From Bacteroidales bacterium (GTDB lineage Bacteria; Bacteroidota; Bacteroidia; Bacteroidales; WCHB1-69), in contig JAFYAW010000003.1 in assembly GCA_017540505.1 (NCBI GenBank), positions 1-57,494 on the forward strand: a stretch of 57,494 nt of DNA, read 5' to 3'. Below the pieces are notes generated by a model. The model had not been told where the DNA came from, searched no databases, and saw only the letters and a list, made by a program, of their open reading frames with translations. Position 1 is the stretch's first letter. Every line of letters begins with the position of its first letter. This document shows positions 37,444 to 45,666 of this stretch, piece by piece. The position numbers and the translations under genes are program-made.

Positions 37444-37445
37444 AA

Positions 37446-38960
37446 ATGGCAAATAACGAAGAACTTTTCAAACAGATTGTGGCCCATGCCAAGGAGTATG
37501 GCTTCATTTTCCCGTCCAGTGAAATATATGACGGCTTGAGTGCCGTTTACGACTATGGTCAGAATGGCGTTGAACTGAAGAACAATATCAAACAATATTG
37601 GTGGAAGGCGATGGTGCAGTATCACGACAATATTGTCGGATTGGACAGTGCCATCTTCATGCACCCCACCATCTGGAAGGCTTCCGGTCATGTGGATGCG
37701 TTCAACGATCCGCTCATCGACAACAAGGATTCCAAGAAACGCTACCGCGCCGACGTGCTGATTGAGGACCATATCGCCAAAATCGAGGACAAAATCAACA
37801 AGGAGGTGGAAAAGGCCCGCAAGCGTTTTGAGAATTTCGATGAGAAGATGTTCCGCGAGACCAATGGTAGGGTGCTGCAATACCAGAAGCAGATTGACGA
37901 CATCACGGCCCGCTTTGCGGAGATGATGAATGCCAACGACTTGGCTGGCCTGAAGGCGCTGATTGAGGAGCTCGGCATCGCCTGCCCGATTTCCGGCACG
38001 CGCAACTGGACCGATGTGCGCCAGTTCAATCTCATGTTTGCCACGAAGCTCGGTTCCGTCTCCGACGGCGCCGACACCATCTATCTTCGTCCGGAGACGG
38101 CGCAGGGCATCTTCGTCAATTTCCTGAATATCTACAAGACGGGACGTATGAAGCTGCCGTTCGGCATTGCGCAGATAGGTAAGGCCTTCCGCAATGAGAT
38201 TGTGGCCCGCCAGTTCATCTTCCGTATGCGCGAGTTCGAGCAAATGGAGATGCAGTTTTTCGTGAAACCCGGCGAGGAGCTCAAATGGTTCGACTATTGG
38301 AAGCAGACGCGTCTGCAATGGCATCAGGCACTGGGTATTCCAGCGGAGAACTACCGTTTCCACGACCACGAGAAGCTGGCCCACTATGCCAACGCTGCCA
38401 CCGATATCGAGTTCAAGTTCCCGTTCGGCTTCAAGGAGCTGGAGGGCATCCATTCCAGAACCAATTTCGACCTCTCGCAGCATGAGAAATATTCCGGCAA
38501 GAAACTCCGCTATTTCGACCCGGAGCTCAATGAAAACTATGTGCCATACGTGATTGAGACCTCCATCGGGGTGGATCGCATGTTCTTGGCGGTGTTCAGC
38601 CATGCCTACACGGAGGAAACCTTGGAGGACGGCTCCACGCGCGTGGTGCTGCGTCTGCCCGCCAAGCTGGCCCCGTACAAGGCAGCAGTGCTTCCGTTAG
38701 TCAAGAAGGATGGGCTTCCCGAAATCGGACAGGAAGTCTTCGACATGCTGAAGAAGGACTTCATGGTGCAGTACGAGGACAAGGATGCCATCGGTCGCCG
38801 CTATCGCCGGCAGGATGCCATCGGCACGCCCTTCTGCATCACCATTGACAACCAGACCAAGGAGGACAACACAGTCACCGTGCGCGAGCGCGACACCATG
38901 GCCCAGTACCGCCTGCCTATCGAGGGCCTGGCGGAGGAGCTTTGGAAGAAGTTGCGGTAA
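37446..38960 (+). CDS. glyQS: Glycyl-tRNA synthetase (dimeric type)
   Basis: This 504-residue class II synthetase of the eukaryal/archaeal-like alpha2 type starts with KQIVAHAKEYGFIFPSSEIY. Class II motif 2 (FRNEIVARQFIFRMREFEQMEMQFF) and motif 3 (GVDRMFLAVF) are intact, and the C-terminal anticodon-binding domain (PYKAAVLPLVKKDG to IGRRYRRQDAIGTPFCITID) is complete. It charges tRNA-Gly in the cytoplasm. The start is 2 bases after the porT stop. The FMN reductase gene follows after 17 bases. Confidence 0.97.
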   Translation: MANNEELFKQIVAHAKEYGFIFPSSEIYDGLSAVYDYGQNGVELKNNIKQYWWKAMVQYHDNIVGLDSAIFMHPTIWKASGHVDAFNDPLIDNKDSKKRYRADVLIEDHIAKIEDKINKEVEKARKRFENFDEKMFRETNGRVLQYQKQIDDITARFAEMMNANDLAGLKALIEELGIACPISGTRNWTDVRQFNLMFATKLGSVSDGADTIYLRPETAQGIFVNFLNIYKTGRMKLPFGIAQIGKAFRNEIVARQFIFRMREFEQMEMQFFVKPGEELKWFDYWKQTRLQWHQALGIPAENYRFHDHEKLAHYANAATDIEFKFPFGFKELEGIHSRTNFDLSQHEKYSGKKLRYFDPELNENYVPYVIETSIGVDRMFLAVFSHAYTEETLEDGSTRVVLRLPAKLAPYKAAVLPLVKKDGLPEIGQEVFDMLKKDFMVQYEDKDAIGRRYRRQDAIGTPFCITIDNQTKEDNTVTVRERDTMAQYRLPIEGLAEELWKKLR

Positions 38961-38977
38961 TACTATAACTCACCCTT

Positions 38978-39529
38978 ATGAAAAAAATCCTCTTCATCGT
39001 CGGTTCCTTGAGAAAAGACTCCTTCAACCGGCAGCTCGCCCAAGAGGCGGAAAAGAACCTGGCTGGTCTCGCCGAAGTCACTTATTTGGACTACACGGAC
39101 GTGCCATTTATCAATCAGGACATTGAATATCCCGCGCCCGCATCGGTGGCCAAACTGCGCGAGACAGTGGCCAACGCCGACGGCCTCTGGATTTTCACCC
39201 CCGAGTACAATTTCAGCTACCCTGGGCATCTCAAAAACGTGCTGGACTGGCTCTCCCGCCCCGTAGGGGCTTACGACTTCGCCACGCCCACGGTTATGAA
39301 CGGCAAGAAGGTGGCGTTGAGCGGCGCTGGCGGTCAGATGGCCACGGGCAAGTGCCGCGAGAAGCTCACCGAACTGCTCACCTTCATCAAGGCTGACGTG
39401 ATGGCCGAGCCGCAGACGGGCATCGTTCTCAACGCGGAAGCCTGGACGGAGGGTCGCATGATCCTCACCGACGAGCAACGCATCGCGCTGAAAGCCCAGA
39501 CGGAGGCGTTTGTGAAATATTTAGGATAA
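38978..39529 (+). CDS. NADPH-dependent FMN reductase family protein
   Basis: This 183-residue flavodoxin-like fold has the phosphate-binding loop GSLRKDSFNRQLA (9-21) and TPEYNFSYPGHLKNVLDWLSRP in the middle, both typical of the NAD(P)H:quinone/azo/chromate reductase group. It likely binds FMN and reduces quinones or similar compounds in the cytoplasm. No metal or heme site is present. It lies 17 bases after glyQS, so it may be read through from it. A large heptamer hairpin begins 5 bases after the stop codon. Confidence 0.9.
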   Translation: MKKILFIVGSLRKDSFNRQLAQEAEKNLAGLAEVTYLDYTDVPFINQDIEYPAPASVAKLRETVANADGLWIFTPEYNFSYPGHLKNVLDWLSRPVGAYDFATPTVMNGKKVALSGAGGQMATGKCREKLTELLTFIKADVMAEPQTGIVLNAEAWTEGRMILTDEQRIALKAQTEAFVKYLG

Positions 39530-39533
39530 TTTA

Positions 39534-39604
39534 GTTTCAGGTTTCAGGGTTCAAGTCTCAGTATACTACCTGAAACTTAAATCTTGAAACATGAAACCTG
39601 AAAC
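39534..39604. repeat. Heptamer-phased inverted repeat, left of the 39615 gene
   Basis: Four heptamers of type GTTTCAG (39534-39561) are followed by an 8-base centre and five heptamers of the complementary type CTGAAAC (39570-39604). The whole can fold as a long imperfect hairpin. It fills the gap between two convergent genes and could terminate both. Confidence 0.85.
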
Positions 39605-39614
39605 CTATATATTT

Positions 39615-40811
39615 CTACTCCTCGTACATCTCTTTCTTCCACCAGTCAAACGTCTGGTTCCAATCTTTGGACAACTGTTTGCGGTATTTTTCGAAAAGGG
39701 CGGGATTTTCCTTTTGTAGTTCGATGTAATCGTCAAAAAGCCCCTCCGATATTTCCCCGTCGGAGAACTCGCCCATGCGCATGTAGGCGAACATGATGCC
39801 CGCGCTATCGGCGTGCGCATAGTCGCTCACCCGTGGCCAAAGATAGCACTGTTGAGCCTCAGCAGGTGAGTTTATGCTATACCATACCGAAAATTCTTCC
39901 TCCGTTGCCGGAATAGTACCCAACACAACTTTGGCGGTAGGGTGGCAGTTTTTGTGACCATATTCTTTCAGATACCGCTGCAAACGCCCGGAAAAGGGGA
40001 TAATATAGTCTTCCTCGTGGGTAAACCATTGTTCGTCAGCCTGATACAGAGCCCGTAGAGAATCATACTCCGACCGGCCGTAAGTATATACTTGCCATCC
40101 GCGGTCGAGACACGAATCTCGGGGGATAAACTCAGCCTCACCCGACCCTAAACCTCTTGAGTCCGGTATCCAGAAGTCGCCCCAATTGCACTTCTCCATA
40201 CGGGTGAGGTCTTTTGATGTCCACACCCCCTCGTATTGGTTGTTATCGTAACCATCAGCAATGAGCATGAAGGCATCGTAGTAGAACCGTCCGTTAATCT
40301 TCGCAAAGTCGATCTTCATCTTGCCGGTCAGGATACCGCCGCCAGAAAACTCGTCCTCGTCAAATTGGTAATGCCCGTACAAGCTCCCGTATTCACCTGT
40401 TGACGGCAGGTATTCCTCATGGTACAGACGCATGGAATCTAACGTGATTATTCCGGAGAAAAGCCGGATGGTGTCGCGGTAGCGGGTGCGTCCATACACG
40501 TCATAGATCCCATTGCCCTTGAAACGGACACTGTCGTAATGGATGTAGAACCGCTGGAAATCGCGGCCCCGATACCCGATTGGCTCGAACCAGCACGGCT
40601 CAAAGGCCTTTTCGTTGAAAACATACTCCTTCGTTTGGGAATCGTAGTCGGGCTCAATCAGGATGGTGTCCGGCATAATCACCTGCGAGAGATCCGTGTT
40701 CCGGATTTCCTCCATCGTGACAGCCGTCGTCTTCCCACCGTCCTTGCAGGCGGTCAGAGTGAGCGCTGCCACCAACGCCACCAACAGGATGCTAAAGATT
40801 TTCTTTGACAT
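39615..40811 (-). CDS. Lipoprotein of a two-member paralogous family (copy 1)
   Basis: The 398 residues have a lipoprotein signal (KIFSILLVALVAALTLTAC). A ~200-residue central region is shared with the secreted protein at 51192: YRGRDFQRFYIHYDSV against FRGDNFQRFYIHFDTV, MLIADGYDNNQYEG against MIVADGYNNNQYTG, and CNWGDFWIPDS against CNWGDFRIPES. No known domain is recognised. The C-terminal ~130 residues are acidic, Trp- and Tyr-rich and unlike copy 2. Heptamer hairpins flank the gene on both sides. Confidence 0.75.
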   Translation of the reverse strand: MSKKIFSILLVALVAALTLTACKDGGKTTAVTMEEIRNTDLSQVIMPDTILIEPDYDSQTKEYVFNEKAFEPCWFEPIGYRGRDFQRFYIHYDSVRFKGNGIYDVYGRTRYRDTIRLFSGIITLDSMRLYHEEYLPSTGEYGSLYGHYQFDEDEFSGGGILTGKMKIDFAKINGRFYYDAFMLIADGYDNNQYEGVWTSKDLTRMEKCNWGDFWIPDSRGLGSGEAEFIPRDSCLDRGWQVYTYGRSEYDSLRALYQADEQWFTHEEDYIIPFSGRLQRYLKEYGHKNCHPTAKVVLGTIPATEEEFSVWYSINSPAEAQQCYLWPRVSDYAHADSAGIMFAYMRMGEFSDGEISEGLFDDYIELQKENPALFEKYRKQLSKDWNQTFDWWKKEMYEE

Positions 40812-40887
40812 AATTTTGATTCTAATTTACGTTTTTCAAATTCACTAACAACCTTGCTATGTGCCGTTTCTTCTCTGAAGCAGTTCG

Positions 40888-40964
40888 GTTTCAGGTTTCA
40901 GGTTTCAGGTTTCAAGATTCAAGTATGACCTGAAACCTGAAACTTGAAACTTGAAACTTGAAAC
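40888..40964. repeat. Heptamer-phased inverted repeat, right of the 39615 gene
   Basis: Exactly eleven heptamers fill 77 bases. Five are GTTTCA(G/A)-like, one is a central GTATGAC, and five are (C/T)TGAAAC. It is the mirror partner of the array at 39534. It lies 77 bases upstream of the lipoprotein start and so could affect its promoter. Confidence 0.88.
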
Positions 40965-41048
40965 TCTTTAATGTTATGATGCAAAAAATCCAAATGGTTG
41001 CAGTTTGTTCAAAATAATTCCGTAAAACACTGAACTATTGCCTGTTGC

Positions 41049-41804
41049 CTAATGCCTAAAATGATACTGCCCTTTCCCCTTCGTGGCCTTCCCGTACTGG
41101 ATGGCGTGTTTCGGGCAGTGGTGGTAGCAGGCGTCGCAGGTGATGCAGTGACCGTGCCATTTCGGGTGACCATCCTCCAATGTGATGTTTTGCAACGGGC
41201 ATACTTTCACGCACTTGCCGCAGGAGATGCAAGCGTCGGTAGAGAAGAACGGCTCGTCGGAGACCCACTTGTGGAAGCTTTTTCCGATGATGTTTGTCTT
41301 GAACCTCGGAAAGAGGCCGCGCCGCATCTCCGCAGCACTCTTCCGTTCGGTAATGCTCTGGATAACAGCGGGAAGGTGCGACTTGGCATTCTCGATTTTG
41401 CGAGCTGCCTTCTCGGGCTTGTCGATGCTCATACCCGCCATGTTGACGTAGGTGTTCGGCATCTGGAAGCAGAAGTCGGCGTGCAGCGGCAGTCCGATTT
41501 CCTCCAACTGCTGCCGGAACACACGGTCGGCATAGCCTCCGTTGTCGCCGCAGGTCACCGCCATCCACACGTAGGAGGGCTGCCGGCTGAAGTGCAGCTT
41601 TTTCACGAAATCCAGCACCAACTGCGGAGGGCACCAGGAGTAGATGGGGAAGACGAAACCTAAGCGTTCCTCGTCGCCCAATTCATAGTTAAACTTACCG
41701 TTGCGTTCCTCCTCCGGAATAAACAACAGTCTTTCATCCAATGCCTTAGCGATGCTCTCGGCGACAAACCGGCTGTTTCCGCAGCCCGAAAAGTAAAAGA
41801 TCAT
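41049..41804 (-). CDS. EFR1-family flavodoxin/ferredoxin protein
   Basis: The 251 residues have an N-terminal flavodoxin-like domain (IFYFSGCGNSRFVAESIA; later FVFPIYSWCPP) and a C-terminal 2[4Fe-4S] ferredoxin with CISCGKCVKVCP and CITCDACYHHCP. The EFR1 family couples a flavin domain with two iron-sulfur clusters for low-potential electron transfer under anoxic conditions; physiological partners are unknown. The start at 41804 follows a promoter box at 41824-41831. Both four-Cys motifs are intact. Confidence 0.9.
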   Translation of the reverse strand: MIFYFSGCGNSRFVAESIAKALDERLLFIPEEERNGKFNYELGDEERLGFVFPIYSWCPPQLVLDFVKKLHFSRQPSYVWMAVTCGDNGGYADRVFRQQLEEIGLPLHADFCFQMPNTYVNMAGMSIDKPEKAARKIENAKSHLPAVIQSITERKSAAEMRRGLFPRFKTNIIGKSFHKWVSDEPFFSTDACISCGKCVKVCPLQNITLEDGHPKWHGHCITCDACYHHCPKHAIQYGKATKGKGQYHFRH

Positions 41805-41823
41805 AGTGGTTCGTTTTTTGGGG

Positions 41824-41831
41824 CAAAAATA
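41824..41831 (-). promoter_or_regulatory. Promoter (-7 box TATTTTTG, minus strand) of the EFR1 gene
   Basis: CAAAAATA on the plus strand reads TATTTTTG, followed by CCCC, on the minus strand, 19 bases before the ATG at 41804. Confidence 0.6.
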
Positions 41832-41838
41832 TAATTTT

Positions 41839-41900
41839 CCCGCAGAATTCGCAGACCTGCGCATAAAAAAAGATCTGCGTCATTTTGCGTGATCTGCGGG
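41839..41900. repeat. Heptamer-like inverted repeat between divergent promoters
   Basis: CCCGCAG (41839-41845) and CTGCGGG (41894-41900) bracket a region with several more TCTGCG/CGCAGA-type 7-mers in opposite orientation. It lies between the divergent promoters at 41824-41831 and 41937-41944. Confidence 0.6.
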
Positions 41901-41936
41901 ATGTTTTCATGCAGTATGGCATGTGTTAAAAAATAG

Positions 41937-41944
41937 TACCTTTG
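41937..41944 (+). promoter_or_regulatory. Promoter (-7 box TACCTTTG) giving an almost leaderless message
   Basis: TACCTTTG is followed by CCGACC, and the ATG of the EamA transporter starts at 41953, only 8 bases after the box. Transcription probably begins within a few bases of the start codon. Confidence 0.65.
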
Positions 41945-41952
41945 CCGACCAA

Positions 41953-42816
41953 ATGATTTATCTCGTTTTAGCCATACTATTTTCATCCGGTGTCTTCGTC
42001 ACCATGCGCTTCTTCAAGCGTTTCGAGTTAGACAACCACCAGGCGCTGATGTGGAACTACGTCTTCGCCGTGGTCACCGGTTTCCTGATATGCAGGCACT
42101 ACGATACGCTCCCCCAATTGGTCCACGAATCTTGGTTCGGGTTGTCGTTGCTGACGGGCTTCTGGTTCATCTTCACCTATTTGCTGATGACCGCATCGAC
42201 CCAGACCTCTGGCGTCACTATCACATCGCTCTCCAGCAAGCTGTCGGTGGTGCTGCCCACCTTAGCCGGTGTGCTCATCTTTCATGAACAACTGAATCTG
42301 AAGGTCTCGACAGGTATTGTTTTGGCTCTGTTAGCCTTGGTTTTGGTGGTGGGAGGAGATGGCAAATCATCCGATAATACAGGAAAAATCAACTGGCTGC
42401 TTCCTGTTTTGATTTTCTTCGGCACGGGAACTGGCGATATTTTGATGAAGCTTAACGAGCAGCTCAATACGGGTGACAACATGGGTTTTATGATTGCTTT
42501 TATTTATCTGATTTCCATGTTGTTCGGTGCTGTTTTGGTGGTTTATGACCTCATAACTGGCAAATCCAAATGGCAGAACAAGAACCTTCTCGGCGGTATT
42601 GCGTTGGGTGTCATCAACTTCTTCTCCACCTATTGTGTGTTTCATGCGATGCGCTATTTTGATAATGTAGTGCTGTTTCCCATCTACAACATCGGGGTAG
42701 TCTGCCTCACCGCCCTGATCGGCTGGCTCCTTTTCAAAGAGAAACTGACGTGGAAGAACTATCTGGGACTCGCCATCGCCATTGTCGCTGTGCTGCTGAT
42801 TACGGTGAGACTGTAA
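41953..42816 (+). CDS. EamA/DMT-superfamily transporter
   Basis: The 287 residues form about ten TM helices in two five-helix halves, each ending with the EamA-type lysine- or glutamate-containing loop (LAGVLIFHEQLNLKVSTGI; ALIGWLLFKEKLTWKNYLG). The two LxxLxxxEx-like repeats are the family signature. Substrates of such drug/metabolite transporters vary (amino acids, nucleotides, sugars) and cannot be predicted here. The ATG at 41953 lies right after the promoter box; the upstream in-frame codons would be in the promoter. Confidence 0.9.
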   Translation: MIYLVLAILFSSGVFVTMRFFKRFELDNHQALMWNYVFAVVTGFLICRHYDTLPQLVHESWFGLSLLTGFWFIFTYLLMTASTQTSGVTITSLSSKLSVVLPTLAGVLIFHEQLNLKVSTGIVLALLALVLVVGGDGKSSDNTGKINWLLPVLIFFGTGTGDILMKLNEQLNTGDNMGFMIAFIYLISMLFGAVLVVYDLITGKSKWQNKNLLGGIALGVINFFSTYCVFHAMRYFDNVVLFPIYNIGVVCLTALIGWLLFKEKLTWKNYLGLAIAIVAVLLITVRL

Positions 42817-42829
42817 GCTAATAATTGTG

Positions 42830-42837
42830 TACTTTTG
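42830..42837 (+). promoter_or_regulatory. Promoter (-7 box TACTTTTG) of the erythromycin-esterase-like gene
   Basis: TACTTTTG is followed by CCGACGG. It lies 20 bases before the ATG at 42858 and 13 bases after the EamA stop, so the gene is probably transcribed on its own. Confidence 0.6.
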
Positions 42838-42857
42838 CCGACGGAAAAAATCTGCTT

Positions 42858-44168
42858 ATGGCAAACAAAGGTTCAAAAAAGCACACTCTACGCTGGATTC
42901 TGCTGACGTTGTTCTTCGGCGGCATTTTTGTTCTCTGTTTCTACGCTTACTTTGGAGGTTTTAAAAAAGTAAAACCAATTGATACAAAAGGATTTGCGAT
43001 GTATGCGGGTGATATTTCGGGTATCACCATTCCCGATTCTGTGCGCATCATCGGATTGGGCGAAGCCACGCATGGCAATGCCGAGTTCCAGCAGCTCAAA
43101 CTGGATGTTTTCAAGCTGATGGTCGAGAAATACGGTGTGCGGGCGTTTGCGCTGGAGGGAGACTACGGCGGCTGTGAGGCGGTCAACCGCTACATCCATG
43201 GCGGTGCGGGTACGGCGCAAGAGGCGGTTGCGGCCATAGGTTTCCCCATCTACAGGACCGAGCAGATGGCGCAACTCATCGATTGGATGCGCCAATACAA
43301 CGCAACGGCGAAAGAAGGCGAAGACCTTCGTTTCTATGGTTTTGACATGCAAATTTACGAAAACAATTATAAGTATCTGTTAGAGGCCGCCAAGACATAC
43401 GCAGTGCCGACGGCAGAATTGGAGAAGTTGTGGGATAATCAAGAAGGCAAGTACTCAGCCTCCTGTACTGCCGATCAAAAAGCGAAAGTGATAGAGGAGG
43501 TAAAGCAGGAGTTGTTGCGGTTAAACGACTCGACAACGGCGCAGGCGCTGCATTTTGCGGATATGCTGCTCCAAAACATCGCCCTTGGTAAGGTGTTTGA
43601 CAACAGGTCGAAAGGGGTTGCGTTGCGCGACTCGCTGATGTTCGTGAACACGCACTGGATTATGGAGCAGGAAGCGGTCCGTGGCAACGAATGTATTTTT
43701 ATCTCAGGGCATAACGGGCACATCCAGCGTGTCCATGACTATGGAAGGGATGGGAAGGCCATGGGTGCGCTTTTGTCTGACGAACTCGGCGAGGCTTATT
43801 TCGCCATCGGCACCGATTTCTACAAGGCGAGAGTCAGTTTGCCAAAGGGTTTTGGTACGGGTAAGAGCAACAAACGCAGCAACCACACCTTCTTCTCAAA
43901 AGACCCGCTGTCCAATGCTGCCAAAAAGTGTAGATACGAGACCTGCTGGCTCGACTTCTCAAAAATTCCGGACGGTTCCACACTCAAACATCAGATTGCC
44001 GATTACATGTGGATGGGTGACGTGGGCGAGGGCTACTCCCCGCTCATGGCCGTTTTCCCCATGTCGTACCGCGATTGGGTTTCCCCCTCAGGACTCTATG
44101 ACGGGGTGATTTTGGTGACAAATGCACACCCAATCACCGTTCTCCAATCAACAGAAAATAATCGTTAA
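42858..44168 (+). CDS. Erythromycin-esterase-family protein, membrane-anchored
   Basis: The 436 residues begin with a signal-anchor helix (about 12-35, LRWILLTLFFGGIFVLCFYAYFG). The rest matches the EreA/EreB fold family, with GLGEATHGNAEF (catalytic Glu and His), a FALEGDYGG segment, RFYGFDMQ and ISGHNGHIQR. Known members hydrolyse macrolide lactones or unknown esters. A membrane anchor facing outward is unusual for a resistance enzyme, so a housekeeping substrate is as likely. A short heptamer array follows. Confidence 0.85.
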   Translation: MANKGSKKHTLRWILLTLFFGGIFVLCFYAYFGGFKKVKPIDTKGFAMYAGDISGITIPDSVRIIGLGEATHGNAEFQQLKLDVFKLMVEKYGVRAFALEGDYGGCEAVNRYIHGGAGTAQEAVAAIGFPIYRTEQMAQLIDWMRQYNATAKEGEDLRFYGFDMQIYENNYKYLLEAAKTYAVPTAELEKLWDNQEGKYSASCTADQKAKVIEEVKQELLRLNDSTTAQALHFADMLLQNIALGKVFDNRSKGVALRDSLMFVNTHWIMEQEAVRGNECIFISGHNGHIQRVHDYGRDGKAMGALLSDELGEAYFAIGTDFYKARVSLPKGFGTGKSNKRSNHTFFSKDPLSNAAKKCRYETCWLDFSKIPDGSTLKHQIADYMWMGDVGEGYSPLMAVFPMSYRDWVSPSGLYDGVILVTNAHPITVLQSTENNR

Positions 44169-44176
44169 ACAAATAC

Positions 44177-44218
44177 CATTCACCAATTCACTGATCACTA
44201 ATCACTGTTAACTGATCA
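44177..44218 (+). repeat. Heptamer array in the 44169-44226 gap
   Basis: Six 7-mers in phase: CATTCAC, CAATTCA, CTGATCA, CTAATCA, CTGTTAA, CTGATCA. It occupies most of the 58-base gap between the esterase-like gene and the next membrane protein. Confidence 0.7.
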
Positions 44219-44226
44219 CTAAAACT

Positions 44227-44724
44227 ATGAACTGGACCATCATCATCATCGAAACCCTCGTCATGACCGCCGCGTTCACGGCCATGATTCTGATTCCGCT
44301 CGTGAAGAATCCCGTGTGGTGGATTCACGACTACCCGGAGGACATCCAGGAGGAGTACTTCAAGACACACGAGCGCGTGCCGTCGAAGTTCTTCACCAAG
44401 ACTATACTGCTCAAGAAAAGCCTTGCACTGCTCATCACCCTGGCTGTAATGCTCGGGCTGATGAAGCTGGCCGGCGCCTACAACTTCTGGTCGGCGTTCG
44501 CCCTGAGCTACGGCATCTGGCTCGTCATCGACTGGTACGACTGCTTTTTCCTCGACTGGGTGCTCTTCGCCAATATGAAGTCCGTGCGCCTGCCCGGCAC
44601 CGAACACATGGACGCGGCCTACCATCAGAAAAAGTACCACTTCGTGCAGTCGCTGTGGGGAATGCTCATCGGGCTGATCCCGTGCCTGATCGGAGCGGGG
44701 ATCTATGCGTGGGTGTGCTGTTGA
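44227..44724 (+). CDS. Hypothetical integral membrane protein (4 TM)
   Basis: The 165 residues have four predicted TM helices (about 4-25, 62-82, 85-110, 140-163) and a ~30-residue cytoplasmic loop with HDYPEDIQEEYFKTHERVP between the first two. No family is recognised; Trp and acidic residues in the loops suggest conserved structure. There is no clear promoter directly upstream, only the heptamer array. Its stop is 20 bases before the promoter of the toxin-antitoxin pair. Confidence 0.75.
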   Translation: MNWTIIIIETLVMTAAFTAMILIPLVKNPVWWIHDYPEDIQEEYFKTHERVPSKFFTKTILLKKSLALLITLAVMLGLMKLAGAYNFWSAFALSYGIWLVIDWYDCFFLDWVLFANMKSVRLPGTEHMDAAYHQKKYHFVQSLWGMLIGLIPCLIGAGIYAWVCC

Positions 44725-44744
44725 TTGTATCTCTATTTTTTGTG

Positions 44745-44752
44745 TATCTTTG
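44745..44752 (+). promoter_or_regulatory. Promoter (-7 box TATCTTTG) of the toxin-antitoxin operon
   Basis: TATCTTTG is followed by CCGC, with TTGATTG at 44721-44727 as a well-spaced -33 element (21-base spacer). The antitoxin ATG is 20 bases downstream. Confidence 0.7.
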
Positions 44753-44772
44753 CCGCTTGAAAATATAGTAGA

Positions 44773-44973
44773 ATGAAAAAATCATACAAAACAAAAGAAC
44801 AGAAACTTCCAGAAGCAGCGGAACCTGTCGTTGCTTATAACAGGGAATCTCAGTTTGCTCCAGATATTGTATCGAATGGTCCCAATGATTATTTGACATT
44901 GGAACAATTCGGAGAATTTTTCCATCAAAAGTTGGATGATTGCTATGAGAAGTTACAAAATACTTGTCAGTAA
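44773..44973 (+). CDS. Probable antitoxin
   Basis: The 66-residue protein has a Lys/Glu/Pro-rich N-terminus, an ANDYLT-like middle (PNDYLTLEQFGEFFHQKLDDCYEKL) that should form helices binding a toxin, and no signal peptide. Its end overlaps the RelE/ParE-type toxin gene by about 30 bases, the usual antitoxin-first arrangement. No DNA-binding motif is evident, so autoregulation is uncertain. Assignment rests on size and position. Confidence 0.72.
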   Translation: MKKSYKTKEQKLPEAAEPVVAYNRESQFAPDIVSNGPNDYLTLEQFGEFFHQKLDDCYEKLQNTCQ

Positions 44974-45253
44974 AGCGGCTTTATTCGACCTTGATGGTAT
45001 CGCACAATATGTATCCAGCCTTTACAGACCAGAGAGTGGCCATAAGTACGTCAACAAGATACTTGGACGATTAGCTTCTCTCAGTTTTACGGCGGATATA
45101 TACCAAACTAGTAGATTTGCAATAGCCAAAGAAATACATCCGATGGCCAAAACAATGTCCATTATTAATCACCGTTGGACAGTCGTTTTTCACACGAACG
45201 AAGATTATTTGATCATTGACCGGATTATTCCCTCGAAAATGATGGTAAAGTAA
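44945..45253 (+). CDS. RelE/ParE-superfamily toxin
   Basis: The 102 residues (105 if the ATG at 44936 is used) start RSYKILVSKAALFDLDGIAQYV, a typical RelE/ParE helix-strand opening, and end with the hydrophobic strand pair of the fold (WTVVFHTNEDYLIIDRIIPSKM). The RelE/ParE fold is clear, but whether it cuts mRNA or poisons gyrase cannot be told. The stop (TAA, 45251-45253) overlaps the next ATG, so a membrane protein gene is translationally coupled to it. Confidence 0.83.
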   Translation: MRSYKILVSKAALFDLDGIAQYVSSLYRPESGHKYVNKILGRLASLSFTADIYQTSRFAIAKEIHPMAKTMSIINHRWTVVFHTNEDYLIIDRIIPSKMMVK

Positions 45254-45666
45254 TGACAAAACTTGAAAAATCCCTGACCCTTTTCATCGGCATCGGCGCA
45301 ATTGGCGGTGCTGTGATGATGTGGATTGACCCTACGGGTGTAGCGTGGGGCGGCGAGCCACTGTTAGAGATGCTGCGTGACAAGATGCCTTGGCCGGACA
45401 TCTTCTTCCAGAACTTCATCCCCTCGGGCTTCGTGCTGCTGTTCCTGAACGGCATCACCCAATTGGTGACGGCGTACCTGCTCTTCAAAAAGCACCCGCT
45501 CGCCCAATGGGCGGTTCTCGCCTGCGGCATCATCCTGATGTTGTGGATCGTCCTCGAATGGTGGGTGTGGGGCTTCAATGCCATCAGCAACCTCTATTTT
45601 GTGCTCGGGCTGGTGGAGGTTGTGGCGGCCATCGTGAGTTTGAGGAAAGAAAAGGAGGTCAAATGA
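45253..45666 (+). CDS. Hypothetical membrane protein (4 TM) coupled to the toxin gene
   Basis: The 137 residues have four TM helices (about 7-27, 55-75, 82-105, 110-130). No recognised family; Trp-rich and partly like small DoxX- or DUF-type membrane proteins. Its ATG shares a base with the toxin stop, and its own stop overlaps another short frame (ATGA at 45663). That tight coupling ties it to the TA operon, either as a cargo gene or a functional third component. Confidence 0.75.
   Translation: MTKLEKSLTLFIGIGAIGGAVMMWIDPTGVAWGGEPLLEMLRDKMPWPDIFFQNFIPSGFVLLFLNGITQLVTAYLLFKKHPLAQWAVLACGIILMLWIVLEWWVWGFNAISNLYFVLGLVEVVAAIVSLRKEKEVK

Noticed and set aside
37284-38603. A 439-codon frame opposite glyQS
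   Set aside because: Glycyl-tRNA synthetase is unmistakable on the plus strand; the antisense product is a His/Leu-rich artefact.
40888-40964. Phage or IS attachment site
   Set aside because: The array is a pure heptamer inverted repeat; no integrase or transposase lies near it.
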